Positions 47,126 to 58,151 of a stretch of DNA of 64,000 bases are shown here, in pieces. The translations under genes and the position numbers were made by a program. How positions within the stretch are numbered: the first letter of the stretch is position 1; the number at the start of each line of letters is the position of its first letter. Location: positions 43,116 through 107,115 of the forward strand of contig JAAEAF010014506.1 in NCBI GenBank assembly GCA_011037195.1, given 5' to 3'. The DNA comes from Triatoma infestans (taxonomy: Eukaryota > Arthropoda > Insecta > Hemiptera > Reduviidae). The notes below the pieces were generated by a model. That model searched no databases, had not been told where the DNA came from, and was given only the letters and a program-made list of their open reading frames with translations.

Positions 47126-48589
47126 AAGTAAAGAACGTTTAACACGAAACTGAGCGGACCGAAATATTTTTTCATGTTAAACGATAGCAGTTTAACACGC
47201 AAAAAAAATTTGGTGTGAAACACTCACACAACTTTCTCTTACTCCAGTTCTCAAAATGATGATTAACGAATTTTATAGTTTGTGAACCAAATTTAATGAA
47301 ATTCGTCGAAAACTGAAAAAAACTGATCAGTAAAAGCGCACTTCCGGTTTACTAATTTTCTTGAAACTCGGAATTTCAACCATCTATTTATTTCTAACTA
47401 ATTAATGGTTGGATGATAGAATTGTATAATCAACTAGGATAGCACTTTGATGAAATCACCACCCCTCCCCTAAAAGTGCCCTTAAAAGAACTTTCCCAGA
47501 GAAATGTTTTAGATAAAACTTGTAGATCTTTGCATGTTTAAGTTTATATACGAAGTTTCAAAAAAAATCGTCGGAGCCATTTTTGAGAAAATTGCGAAAA
47601 AGTGAATAAATCATTCAGTAAAGTGGTAAAGTAAACGCACTTCCGGTTATCCGATTTTTTTGAAACTCGGAATTTCAACAATATATTTAATTCTAATTAA
47701 CATTATTTATATGACAGAATTGTCTAATAAACTGAATTAGCACTTTAGATGGAAACCTAACCCACCCCTCCCCCAAAAGTGGCCTTCAATGCATTTTCCC
47801 GGAGAAATGTTTCAAATAAAAGTTGTAGTTCTTTGTATGTGTGGTTGTTGTTTGAAGTTTAATGAAAATCGTCGGAGCTATTTTTGAGAAAATTGCAAAA
47901 AAGTAAAAAATCCAACTAGTTAAGTGGTACTTCCGGGAGGAATTTTGACAGATAATGTACTGTCCGATCACATCGTGATACCGAAACGGAATATCAAGTT
48001 TGAACTTTCTGCGATTTTTCGTTTATGAGCTATGCTGTTCTCACACACGCACACACCATTTGGACTCAGGGGACCTCAAAACGGATATTTCCGGTGAAAA
48101 CTCGATATCGAAAATTTGACACCATTACAATACTTCCTCTTACTAAGGAGTAAGAGAATGTAATAACGGTATATATAAAAAAACGTAAAAAAATAAGTTT
48201 ATGTATTAAAATTATAAAAAAAAAACACAAAATTTACCGAATTCGAAAACTAACTGAAATGTTATGACAATGCACGGTGGTGTCTTTACCTACTACTCAA
48301 AGACAAGCGGAAATCTAGCAACAGTGACAGCAGCCATTGTTGATTTTGTTCCGTTTAACGAAAAAAAAAATCTGCTTGACGATGCGACTGCAGAAAACAG
48401 CAGGTATATTTTGTTCGTCCGAGAAATGAAATCTTTTAATGTTAAGCGATATTTGTTTCGTGTTAAAAGAAACAAAAAAAAAAAAAAAATGTATGAAATT
48501 ACATAGTATCCGGGACCGCAGTATCCGATTTTCGTGTTAACAGATTTTTTTTATGTTATAGCGTTTTCGGGTTAAACGTTTTTTCACTG
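47126..48589. mobile_element. pogo/Tigger-like non-autonomous DNA transposon
   Basis: The right end, read in reverse, is CAGTGAAAAAACGTTTAACC; the left end is AAGTAAAGAACGTTTAACAC. TA lies outside both (47124-47125, 48590-48591), and removing the element restores repeat B. The first bases and TA target fit the pogo/Tigger branch of Tc1/mariner. Further inside, CGTGTTAAC-type words recur inverted. No transposase was found; 48264-48506 is open for 80 codons but unrecognised. A family H copy (47200-48165) lies inside. Confidence 0.75.
47200..48165 (+). repeat. family H copy nested in the MITE
   Basis: GGTGTGAAACACTCACACAAC, ACTTTCTCTTACTCC, ACTTCCGG marks near 47340, 47640 and 47929, GGGGACCTCAAAACGG, and the terminal hairpin ACTTCCTCTTACTAAGGAGTAAGAGAATGT. 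Confidence 0.88.
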
Positions 48590-48804
48590 TATAGAGCGAC
48601 AGCAGTATAGTTCAGTACAGTTTACGATTGTACAGTATTCAGTACAGTCAGCAACCTTGTACTATTTTCTCATCATCAGCCAGTCTGTCTCTTTATATTT
48701 CTCTCGCTACCTAACGTCTATATACTTGTAAAAGGCCTTGCAGTTTGTGTTCGTGTTCTATTCATTATAAGTGTTCAGCATGCCTATCTCAAAAGCATAG
48801 GCTT

Positions 48805-50030
48805 CATGCACCATCATGATAATTTCGCTTCACACACTGCCAGAGAATAGAGTTTTTCACTGCCAATGGAATCAGAATTATTACTTCATTCGATAACTAT
48901 AACTTACTCATCCGATTTAGGTATAAATATGAATACTGGGGCTTTTCTTCAAGCTCAAAACATTTTTGCGTGGTAGTGATGATTTAATTCGGAAAGGGGA
49001 AATTGACTCGACAATTATGGATAGTGAACTTAAAAAGAGAGAGCGGAGAATATTTTGAGTTACAATTATTACAAAATTTACCAGAAATAGGTAACCAATT
49101 TTTCTCATATCACAAAAACTTTCTGAGTGACGCTGCCGCTCACATAGTTTTCTAATTTCAATTGGAAACATTAAATTTCAAAATAAAAAACAATTTCACA
49201 ATTGCATTATTTCTTGGCATGAGAAAATAAAAAAAAAAATATAATAAGTGCATTTACCTTTATTATTTATATAATTTAATTTTATTTATTTATAGGTCAC
49301 ATCTATGTTTACATAATCATCATATGGTAAATGATTATTTAATAGGGACAATGTTTGGACATTGTAAGAATACTGTTTGAAATAACAAAAGAAATCATAT
49401 CTAACGTGACTCTAGCCGTTCTGGTTCTTTTATTTATTTTTTTTAATGCTTTTTTTTAATTTAATGTTTTTTTTTTATTGTGGGAATTAATGTGCAATTT
49501 TTTGTTTCCTTAATATAATACATTCTTGCATATATTAATTATCCGGTAAAAAAACAAAACAAAAATAATTTTTACGTACTATAATATACGGTACAAGATT
49601 TATTACTTTAAAAAAATAAAAAATAAAAATAAAAGATGTTGCGTCCAGAAGCGAACCAACTGAATATGATTAATAAATTAAAGATATACACTATTCAAGA
49701 TATGTTTAATATAATTTCTAAAAATCCTAATGAATCCAGAAAAAAAAGAAAGAAGTATGCACGCTAAACTATATCGGTGTGCCGGTTGGAATCATTTGAA
49801 GGAAATAAGTGAGAATCATGGCTTTTATATACTCCGTATTCCTGTGCGATTAGAGCAGGCATTAACAGCCTGGAATATACTTCTCGCTCGCTTTAATTCA
49901 CATTCTTTTTTTCATAATTGTCGAATAGAAATACTTTTTATAGCATCCTTCTTCACTAAAACAGAACAGGAAAATGTATCTTCGACATAATCCAAGCAAA
50001 CAGTAGATTAAAGATATCTTTTAAATGGGA
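48805..50030. other. spacer, no gene seen
   Basis: AT-rich. The ORFs at 48917-49171 (minus) and 49730-49990 (plus) are not recognisable. Confidence 0.4.
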
Positions 50031-50034
50031 AGTC

Positions 50035-50300
50035 CTCACGCGTTGGTCTAGTGGCTAGCGCACATTCTTACGAGAATTCAGGGTTCGATTCCAGTGAGGG
50101 CAAAGTCGGTGTTGACCCAGCATCGTGATAAAAAGTGGGAAGCTACAGTTAGTAGCGCCCTAGGTAGTAGCGAAGGCCGGCACTAAACGGCGTGGGAACT
50201 GCGGCGTGCTTACCACACGCCTCCCTATTCAAATTGCCGTCTGGCAAGCCTTGGCCCTTCATGGGCTGTTGCGCAATAGGGTTTTTTTTTTGATGGGTTA
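50035..50300 (+). repeat. tRNA-Val-like SINE (third SINE family)
   Basis: The tRNA-like head folds well: TCCTCAC pairs with GTGAGGG, A box TTGGTCTAGTGGCTAGCGC, anticodon loop CTTACGA (TAC, Val) and B box GGGTTCGATTCC. A GC-rich unrelated body (AAAGTCGGTGTTGACCCAGC ... GGCAAGCCTTGGCCCTTC) and a T-rich end follow, so a SINE is favoured over a tRNA gene. Confidence 0.7.
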
Positions 50301-50399
50301 TTTTTTCCAATAGTACATTTAATTTCTAAAATTAAAAGAAATAATTCTTTAAATAATTAGAGAAGAAAGTAAAGTGTCACGATTAGGTTTACCCAAAAC

Positions 50400-51400
50400 G
50401 TCTTAGGTTTGAAGAATAAGTAAATATAATGGATGTAAGTAGGAGAAACGATTAGAGAGAATGGGTTTCAGTGAAATAAATTAGAATATATACTGAACAC
50501 TGTGTAATGGAAGAACATACAAACTGCAAGGACTTTACAATAGAAGTTAGGTAGCGAGAGTTATATATAGAGACAGACTGAGTGACGAGAAGAGAGTAGA
50601 AGGTTGCTGACTGGTTGTAAACTGGTCGTAAAACTGTCCTGAACTGTGCTGCTGTTGCTCTATTATTTCTATAAATCGAACTGTATCTTTCTAGTCTGGC
50701 CTAGTTGGGGGAGTAACTAACTTCTGATTCATTTAATGTCATCTCCCCCGGACACGCGGGAATAGAGGGGAATGAGAGGGCAGACCAGTTGGCTAGGGAG
50801 GGACCATCTCAACCATTTTGCGGTCCTGAACCACCCCTGGCTGTCACAAAGACGTTTCGTGACAAACAGATTAGACTTTGGGAGACGAAAGTTTTGGAGA
50901 AACGCTGGGGGGGACACGTAGGGGTGCTCCAAGCCAAAAGATTTATAAAGACAAGTAGCCAGGAAATTTCGAAGTATCTGCTGTCCCTTAGTAGGACGGG
51001 TCTGAGGACCCTGATAGGGATAGTGACTGGACACACTTGGGTGTCCAGCCACTTGTTTAATATAGGGAGGATGTCTAGTCCCATTTGTCAGAACTGTGAC
51101 GACGGAGTCAGGGAAACGGTGTATCACTACCTTTGTCAGTGTCCCCATTTCGCTGGAACTAGGTTTCGTATCTTTGGGAGGGCATCACTCTCGCAGGATT
51201 GTCTGCGCGAGCTGGAGTTTCGGGATATCTTGGGATACTGTAGATTAACCGGCAAGCTACCGGGGGAGATTTATTAAGGGGATAGGGGGGTATCGGGGGG
51301 ATAAAAGTCACATAGGCTTAGGTCCCGCGCCATTAGGCACCATAATAACAATAATAACGTCATCTCCGCTCTTCGGATCCTATGATCTTTGGTGATTCGG
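50400..51400 (-). repeat. LTR-like repeat family B, reverse, split by a LINE
   Basis: 50430-50746 (AACACTGTGTAATGG, AAACTGCAAGGACTTTAC, GTAGCGAGAG, GATTCATTTAATGTCATCTCC) and 51359-51400 (GTCATCTCCGCTCTTCGGATCCTATGATC...GGATCCCAT) are the two ends of one copy. Confidence 0.82.
50747..51358 (+). mobile_element. 5'-truncated RNase H-bearing LINE with 9 bp target duplication
   Basis: The frame is open from the truncation point to the TAA at 51275-51277: PGHAGIEGNERADQLAREG (end of RNase H), a linker with VTKTFRDKQIRLWETKVLEK, TLIGIVTGH, the finger ICQNCDDGVRETVYHYLCQC, PHFAGTRF and a final YCRLTGKLPGEIY stop. The 3' UTR holds GGTCCCGCGCCATTAGGC and the tail is ATAATAACAATAATAAC. GTCATCTCC flanks it at 50738-50746 and 51359-51367. 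Same family as 37745-38961 and better preserved. Confidence 0.92.
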
Positions 51401-51411
51401 ATCCCATTTTA

Positions 51412-52790
51412 CAAAGAGAAAGTAAAAATGAAAATTTTAAAATCAAAGTGATCAAATTTCTGAAATCTAATACATATTTCTCTGATGGATTGGCTACGTA
51501 TCATTCATATTAGTTTCAGTAAGGATGAATGTGAACCAGATATCCAGAATAGGGCATGTCTTCCACAGAACTGGTTTTAGGCCATAAAATTTACAAAAAT
51601 TAATTGAATCATGGAAAGGGTGCTTTAGATTGAAGCACTCCCCTCTAGCTAGGCTAGATTTCAAGGTCACAGTGTCCCATGTAACATGGGGAAAAATTAT
51701 AAACAATATTTTATTCTATGTATACTCAATAAATATTTTTAAAATATTTAAATAGAAAAAAATATTAATGTAAATAAAAATGAGTTGAAGAAAAACGTTA
51801 AAAGAATGAAATATTGTAAATAAAGAACAATTAATAATTAGAGAAATTTTTGTATAAAACAAAAAAAAAAAAAAACTGTAACGGAGAATTCTACTAGAAT
51901 AGAAGGAAGAACCTTTGTTGTTGACAGTGTGAACACTGTCATGGAAATTCACTCATTGTTTTTATGATTAAATATATATTGTAGAATGGATAATAGTTTG
52001 GTAGAAGAAGTGCGGTGTACTGTTCGGTGTATATATATATGGTAGTTCCGTCTTAATTTCTGTTTTTGTTACAAGTACAATGATCTTCTCATCAGTAGTG
52101 TGTCTTCTAATATTATGACTCATTGTCATTAATTTTTCGACATTTTTTTTTTTAAACACTGTGTACTTTTTATCATTTGTTTACTTTTTATATGCAAGTA
52201 ATACTTAGTAATTTAGTTAGAAATTTAGTGAAACCATCATACGACTGCAGTTATATACAAAATTGACAAAAGTTTTCTTTAAATTTTGAGATTTTTCACA
52301 AAGTTGTTTAATAAAAAAAAGTGTGATTAACCATAAATATGGTTAATAAGTATAGAGGTAGTGGTGGTGAGGATAGTACCCACCCAGATAGGTAGCGAAT
52401 GATTATATTTGTATGGTATTTTTGTAAGGTGGACAGACAAAATTTAAGAATACAAAAAGTACTGAATATATTGTTTTAGTAAACAGAGGAACTTGGAAGG
52501 ATTGTATTGTATAGAAAAGGTGTGGTAGCGTGAGAGAATGACAGACTGAACTGGCAGAGTGATGGAGATTGATGTTTTCTTTATGGTTGTTAGAGTAAGA
52601 CTGAATCACAGACTTCTCCTTTCTGTCTTCCTAGTGTATTAGGTAAACAGATCTCGATCTTTCCAACTATTTAGAATTTGAATCGTTTATGGTATGGAGA
52701 TATGTCACGCCTAATGTAACATAATTGAGTGATATAGCTATGAGCGATACTTCATGATCTGAAGTTCATATGTAAGTATGAGCGATACCT
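51412..52790. other. spacer, no gene seen
   Basis: AT-rich; only short ORFs without recognisable content. Confidence 0.45.
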
Positions 52791-52794
52791 TCTG

Positions 52795-53195
52795 TAGTCC
52801 AGAAGGGAGCGGCATTAACAATGAACCTACCTCATATAAACTATTTAATGTCATAAATTCCATACTACTATCAAAAGTAAATTATTTTTTGAAAATAATA
52901 TTTTAAATAAAATTGTAGGTTTATATCCGCATTCCAAGTTTTACTGGAGAAATCGGTTAAATCGTTTTCGAGAAAATTCCAAAAAAAAAAAACAAACTTC
53001 AAAACCTTCTGTAAAGATCATGGTTTTCGGTTAACCAATTTTCTTGAAATTTTGAATTCTAGGAATGCTTCTAATGTATATTAATTAGTATTACGCTACT
53101 GTTTCCCCCAGAATATCCCAAAATAATCAATTTTTCCCAAGAAAATGTTCCAAATAAAAATGAAAGGTATTTAGGGGTATTGATTAGATTGAAAA
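52795..53195 (+). repeat. family H, diverged copy
   Basis: CTGTAGTCCAGAAGGGAG (as at 29328), GTTTTCGAGAAAATTCC, CATGGTTTTCGGTTAACC and TTCTTGAAATTTTGAATTC follow the core order. Confidence 0.6.
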
Positions 53196-53204
53196 AACGA
53201 GGAA

Positions 53205-54965
53205 GGTGAGCCTCAATCCGCTTCCAAGCTACATTAGGAGGTCTATATTCCTAAGATTATAGCAAATCCTTTAGCTTCGCCCTCTTATCAAGTCTAGAAA
53301 AGGTGAAAGTGGCTCCATTATGAAGATCGTGGCTTCGGGATTGCTTGTCCCCAGTTAAAGAAATCCTGTCCTCCTCAGACCGGCACACTCACAGAGGATT
53401 GTATACCGTGGTTTCCTCCTCAACCTGGCAGAATCGGCATAACACATTATCTGCAACTAGTAATTTGTGCATGTACCTATTCAGCTTACAATGCCCTGTA
53501 ATAAACCCATTTATCGGCCTCATTATCCCTTCGGCTAGGACAAAGTGGGGCACTGGTAAAATTTGGGTAAATGTCTTTTAATAAAGAATTTAACGTTAGT
53601 GTTGCAGATGTTGGTCTTCTCTCCAATCCTTGATAGAAGCTTGAATTACGCTCCTGGGCAGGCCCACAGAAAGGCTCGGGGCATTTACAATGTTATTGTT
53701 CGAGCCCTGTCCTCATCAGGCCGGCACATTCACAGAGGATTGTATACCGTGATTTCCTCCTCAACCTTGCAGAATCGGCATAACACATTATCTGCAAGTA
53801 GTAATTTGTGCATGTACCTATTCAGCCTACAATGCCCTGTTAATAAACCCATTTATCGGCCTCATTATCCCTTCGGCTAGGACAAAGTGGGGCACTGGTA
53901 AAATTTGGGTAAATGTCTTTTAATAAAGAATTTAACCTTAAGTGTTGCAGATGTTGGTCTTCTCTCCAATCCTTGATAGAAGCTTGAATTAGGCTCCTGG
54001 GCAGGCCCACAGAAAGGCTCGGGGCATTTATAAAGTTATTCTTCGAACCCTGTCCTCATCAGGCCGGCACATTCACAGAGGATTGTATACCGTGGTTTCC
54101 TCCTCAACCTTGCAGAATCGGCATAACTCGTTATCTGCAAGTAGTAATTTGTGCATGTACCTATTCAGCCTACAATGCCCTGTTAATAAACCCATTATCG
54201 GCCTCATTATCCCTTCGGCTAGGACAAAGTGGGGCACTGGTAAAATTTGGGTAAATGTCTTTTAATAAAGAATTTAACCTTAAGTGTTGCAGATGTTGGT
54301 CTTCTCTCCAATCCTTGATAGAAGCTTGAATTAGGCTCCTGGGCAGGCCCACAGAAAGGCTCGGGGCATTTATAAAGTTATTCTTCGAACCCTGTCCTCA
54401 TCAGGCCGGCACATTCACAGAGGATTGTATACCGTGGTTTCCTCCTCAACCTTGCAGAATCGGCATAACTCGTTATCTGCAAGTAGTAATTTGTGCATGT
54501 ACCTATTCAGCCTACAATGCCCTATTAATAAACCCATTATTAGCCTCATTATCCCTTCGGATATGACACAGTGGTGCACTGTGGTAAATTTAGGTAAATG
54601 TCTTTTAATAAAGAATTTAACCTTAGTGTTTGTTGCAGATGTTGGTCTTTCTCTCCCAATCCTTGATAGAAGCTTGAATTAGGATCCTGGGCAGTTTACA
54701 GAAAGGTTCGAGGCATATAAAGATATCTATCCTTCGAGCCTACCCTCGGCCAGGGCGTCCGGTCCTTTTTTGTTGTCAAGGAACCCTGCATGTCCCGGCG
54801 GGTGCCGGGTAGACGCAACAACTTATTTTGAGCACCCACCTCGGTTAGGGCAGATATGCCGTGTTCGGTGACTACTCTTGAGATTATTTAGCGTGAAAAG
54901 ACCAGTGCCTTTAAGGCTGCCTGACTATCCAGAGTATATGGCCAATCTCCTACCCTCTAATATGT
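53205..54965 (-). pseudogene. RNase H-bearing LINE with its C-terminal module repeated four times
   Basis: On the minus strand, 54965-54735 reads as RNase H remnants: IYS(D)SQAALKALVFSR near the catalytic Asp and PGHAGFLDNKKGPDALAE at the last motif, broken by frameshifts. Next comes a four-fold tandem repeat of the following part of the ORF. Each unit holds SLIQASIKDWREDQHLQH, GLLTGHCRLNRYMHKLLLAD and ELCRFCKVEEETTVYNPL before a stop. 53205-53345 is the remaining 3' portion. Same module type as 9610-10018 and 11440-11900, but a different LINE from 50747-51358. Confidence 0.8.
53365..54735. repeat. tandem repeat, four units of about 342 bp
   Basis: Units begin near 53366, 53707, 54049 and 54391 (CCTGTCCTCATCAGGCCGGC) and are nearly identical except for scattered substitutions and the more diverged fourth unit. 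The border sequence is within LINE coding DNA. Confidence 0.95.
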
Positions 54966-54974
54966 CAGTACGCG

Positions 54975-55205
54975 AAGTTTAATGTAAACTGTTGCAGAAC
55001 ATTTTCAAGATATTGAACCTTTCTGAAATTTTTCGTTTTTTTAAGATATTTTGTTCACACATACATGCATACACACTCAGGCTAATCCGCTTTAAAAAAA
55101 AGAAGAAAAACAACGTATTTTTCATACTCAGTGTGATCTGGGAAACCATGCATTTTCTGTGAATACTTAATTTCAAAACTTTGACATGGATCGTAATATT
55201 TCAGC
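54975..55205 (+). repeat. family H, diverged 3' portion
   Basis: TTTAATGTAAACTG, TTTCTGAAATTTTTCG, TTGTTCACACATACATG, then ACTCAGTGTGATCTGGGAAACC and TTTGACATGGATCGTAATATTTC parallel the 3' third of the family. Confidence 0.55.
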
Positions 55206-55209
55206 AATA

Positions 55210-56115
55210 CAAACCAGCAATTTAGATAAAACATCTGGTCATATGTGAATTTTCTTTTTCAAAAGTCCAAATTAGAAGCAGTTTTCCACTACAATTATTC
55301 AGTATAGTGAATATTTCATCAATAATAAACTGAAAAGAAAGAAAGAAAGAAAGAAAAAAAAAAACCCCTCTGAAATGTTAAATAGAACATTCTGTGGTCT
55401 ACCTACCTGAACTTGTTACACAGTTCATATAACAATAAGAAGACAAACTATAAATACATTCAATAAGCGGATTTAGACCAATTTGTGACAATAACTAGGA
55501 CCTACAACAAGGACATTTTTATTCTTCTTTTTTTCTTTTTTCTTTTTTTGAAGTGAAAATCGGCATTTTTACTTTTCTTTCTTTTTGTAACTGACATGGT
55601 GGAAATGATTCGTTTAAAGGTTTAAAATATTTAGGGAGATAAATCTTTTCTAAAAAGAGTTGTCTACTAAAACCTTAAATACTATATATACAAAAATAAA
55701 TATGACAATTTTGACCAAAAAAATCCTTTATTATAAATATCTGTTAAGGTAAATAGGAATTATTGTGCATGCCCCATTGGTTTTGCTTCCTTGTGACCCC
55801 ACCACTTTAAGATCTAGTTGACCGTTGTAAATTATTACTTTATCTTACTGTTCTATAAATGGAAGTATTTTAGGATCGCGTCAAATTTTTAAAATCTACG
55901 TATTTATTTCTGAATGGTTACACACTTAGGTATAATTATACATATACATGTGTATGGATAAGTATGTACGTATGTGTGTTCCAAGATTCAGCTTCCAGCG
56001 ATTATCTGTTTTTAAATTAAGTTCCAGTGAGCATTACAAAGTTTAAAGTAGCCGTTTTTTAAGAAAAATTCCAAAAACTCGAAAATATATTAATGCTTCT
56101 GATGCATTTAATAGG
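55210..56115. other. spacer, no gene seen
   Basis: AT-rich, with GAAAGAAA and TTTCTTT tracts and faint family H traces near 55860. Confidence 0.4.
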
Positions 56116-56153
56116 AAGGGATTAGCTCAATGGTAGCGCGCTGGACTAGCAAC
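56116..56153 (+). repeat. SINE 5' part, interrupted by the LTR element
   Basis: GAAGGGATTAGCTCAATGGTAGCGCGCTGGACTAGCAAC, then the LTR. It resumes at 60802. Confidence 0.9.
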
Positions 56154-56865
56154 TGTAGTGGAAGGACAAAATCGAAAAATAATAGTTTAAAGTTTCTGAA
56201 TATTTTATAGTATCCAAAATTGTATTTTTGTTAATATTTTATAATTATTTTAGTGCTGTGAATTTACCTTCAGAAAGTGTGTATTTTAGAACCAGGTATA
56301 TTAAATCTGTCATTGCTATTAAGAAAACAAAGACACTAAATTCCGTTAGGCCAAACCTTTGTAAGAAAATTCCCCCGCGAGAGAGAGAGAGCAATTCCAA
56401 AGAATAGAGTCTGCCATAGCTTTCAAATAGTTCAGTTCAAAAAAGAGAGTCTAAACTCAGCCTTCAAACAGGACGCTTCAGGAATCGCCCTCTTCAAATC
56501 AGTGCCAGTTATAAGTTAAAACATAAGAGCTTTGCATTAATCTTGATAAATACTTAATTTCTTAAACATAATAGTGTGATATTGTAAAATACTTAAATTA
56601 ACTAAAGAGACTCGTTCTAGCTACCAAAGTGAAAACATCAGAGCCATATCAAATTTTAAGAATTATTCCAATTAATTTATAAGCATATTGTTGTTAACTT
56701 AATTTCTCTTAGAGAATATATCTTTTGAAAAACAGTGTGACTACTTTATTATTACTAGTCTTCATTCTCTTTTAAAATTACAAACTTATAAGCCCTTTTC
56801 ACTAAAACGCTCGTGCTACACACTACCACTACTACAAATACAACTCCACACCACATTACATTACA
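56154..56865 (+). repeat. 5' LTR (712 bp)
   Basis: TG...CA ends; includes the CCCCCGCGAGAGAGAGAG block and ends just before TTGGTGCCAGC. Near-identical to the 3' LTR. Confidence 0.93.
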
Positions 56866-57063
56866 TTGGTGCCAGCTGTTTGGGATATTTTCAACGAGAA
56901 TCCAGAAATTTACAAGTACGTAAAAATTTTAATTTCACAATTAAACAAATTATCCATCAGATAATTTGATTGTTTTTTTTTAATTACTTTCTCAGCGGAA
57001 ATATCATCAATATTTCCCATTATTGAATTTTCTAGTGAATTTCATTTTTAAATTTTTGTAATT

Positions 57064-58149
57064 GTGCCACTTGTACATCAATCCCTTTCGAAATTTGAAT
57101 TTATGAGTGTACTTAATAGATCCCAAATTATAAAGATATTACGCGATAATAAACTTTCTGTTGGAGGCAATTTACTCCAATTACGTAGACGTCTTGAAAA
57201 ATATAATCTTTCCCCAAGCAATTCGTTCACTGACAAAATGTATAAGATTAATGGACAAGACATGGGCATCGACGCTGCTGTAGAATATTTACTTGCTCAG
57301 CAGCAATTAGCAAATCCTCCAATTAATAATCAACCTAGTCCCTTAAGGAATTTGCAATTAATCAATAGCTTACCTACCTTCGATGGCGAAAATTCAGCCA
57401 AAGTGTCAGATTTCCTTGACCAAATTAGCCATTGTGCTAGTCTTTCTGGCTGGGACGACGCTGCTAAATTAGAAATATTAGCACTTAGGCTCTCAGGTTC
57501 TGCCAAGATATTTTATGACACCCAGAAAGCGGAATTACAACGCCAGGGTACAACTATAACGTATCCTCTAATTTCAGAGCGACTTCTAGCCCGATTTCGT
57601 AAGGAAAAAACACCCTTAGTCCTCTTACAACAGATGACTAATATTCAGTCCTTGCCCACTGAGTCTCCTGAAACATTCGCGGATAGGATTAGACATATCC
57701 AATCCGCCATTCATTTAAAAGCTCAAGCTAACCCACTCGAGGCCTTACAAGCAATTCTAGATAAACTGGCCACTGATGCATTCTTGAAGTCACTTCCTCA
57801 ACCGCTTCGTAATGAGGTGCGAACGAAGCTTCCTCAAAAATTAGATGAAGCACTTTCCTATGCCAATGCCCTAAAAGAAGTTCAGGCTTCTGAATCAAAC
57901 CCTACAGTTTTCGCTGTTACTGCGAAAAATTCCAATTCTCGTACACCCCCATCTCCTTGTCGTTACTGTGGACAAATGCATTTCCACAGAGAATGCCCGC
58001 ATCGTAATAAAAGTCAAAAGGAACAATTAAAACCAACTACCACTTGTAGAGTATTTAATGTAATAAGGAACAGACCTTGCCGCCATTGTTCCGGTCCACA
58101 TTTTGACGTGGACTGCACCAACAAATTTCAGACCAAAACCTCGCACTAA
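57064..58149 (+). CDS. gag: LTR-retrotransposon Gag with SAP-like motif and two zinc knuckles
   Basis: 361 residues, intact. Residues about 16-48 (LNRSQIIKILRDNKLSVGGN then LLQLRRRLEKYNL) look like a SAP DNA-binding motif. Residues about 100-280 have the pattern of a retrotransposon Gag capsid region (LPTFDGEN, SGSAKIFYD, ERLLARFRK, ESPETFADRI). Knuckles of the form C-x2-C-x3-H-x4-C lie at 299-311 (CRYCGQMHFHREC) and 339-351 (CRHCSGPHFDVDC). The function is packaging of element RNA into particles, with possible chromatin tethering through SAP (inferred). ATG at 57064 is not certain to be the true start, since an in-frame ATG follows at residue 14. The stop lies 2 bp before the next ATG. Confidence 0.88.
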   Translation: MPLVHQSLSKFEFMSVLNRSQIIKILRDNKLSVGGNLLQLRRRLEKYNLSPSNSFTDKMYKINGQDMGIDAAVEYLLAQQQLANPPINNQPSPLRNLQLINSLPTFDGENSAKVSDFLDQISHCASLSGWDDAAKLEILALRLSGSAKIFYDTQKAELQRQGTTITYPLISERLLARFRKEKTPLVLLQQMTNIQSLPTESPETFADRIRHIQSAIHLKAQANPLEALQAILDKLATDAFLKSLPQPLRNEVRTKLPQKLDEALSYANALKEVQASESNPTVFAVTAKNSNSRTPPSPCRYCGQMHFHRECPHRNKSQKEQLKPTTTCRVFNVIRNRPCRHCSGPHFDVDCTNKFQTKTSH

Positions 58150-58151
58150 CT

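Larger units (their letters stand above)
46998..48800 (+). repeat. LTR-like repeat family B, split by a MITE
   Basis: 46998-47125 (GGGATCCGAATCATTAAAGATTCATAGG to GTTCGATTCATATACGTA) and 48590-48800 (TATAGAGCGACAGCAG... CAGCCAGTCTGTCTC... GTGTTCAGCAT) join into one copy equivalent to 13965-14290. Confidence 0.8.

Noticed and set aside
48264..48506. 80-codon ORF inside the MITE as a transposase remnant
   Set aside because: No helix-turn-helix or DDE motif; the lysine tail comes from an A-run.
50729..51148. 139-codon minus-strand ORF
   Set aside because: It is the antisense of the LINE ORF, which carries the recognisable PGHAGIEGNERADQL and finger motifs.
53563..53880. Plus-strand ORFs repeated through the 53-54.7 kb tandem array
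   Set aside because: They are antisense shadows; the LINE protein motifs lie on the minus strand.
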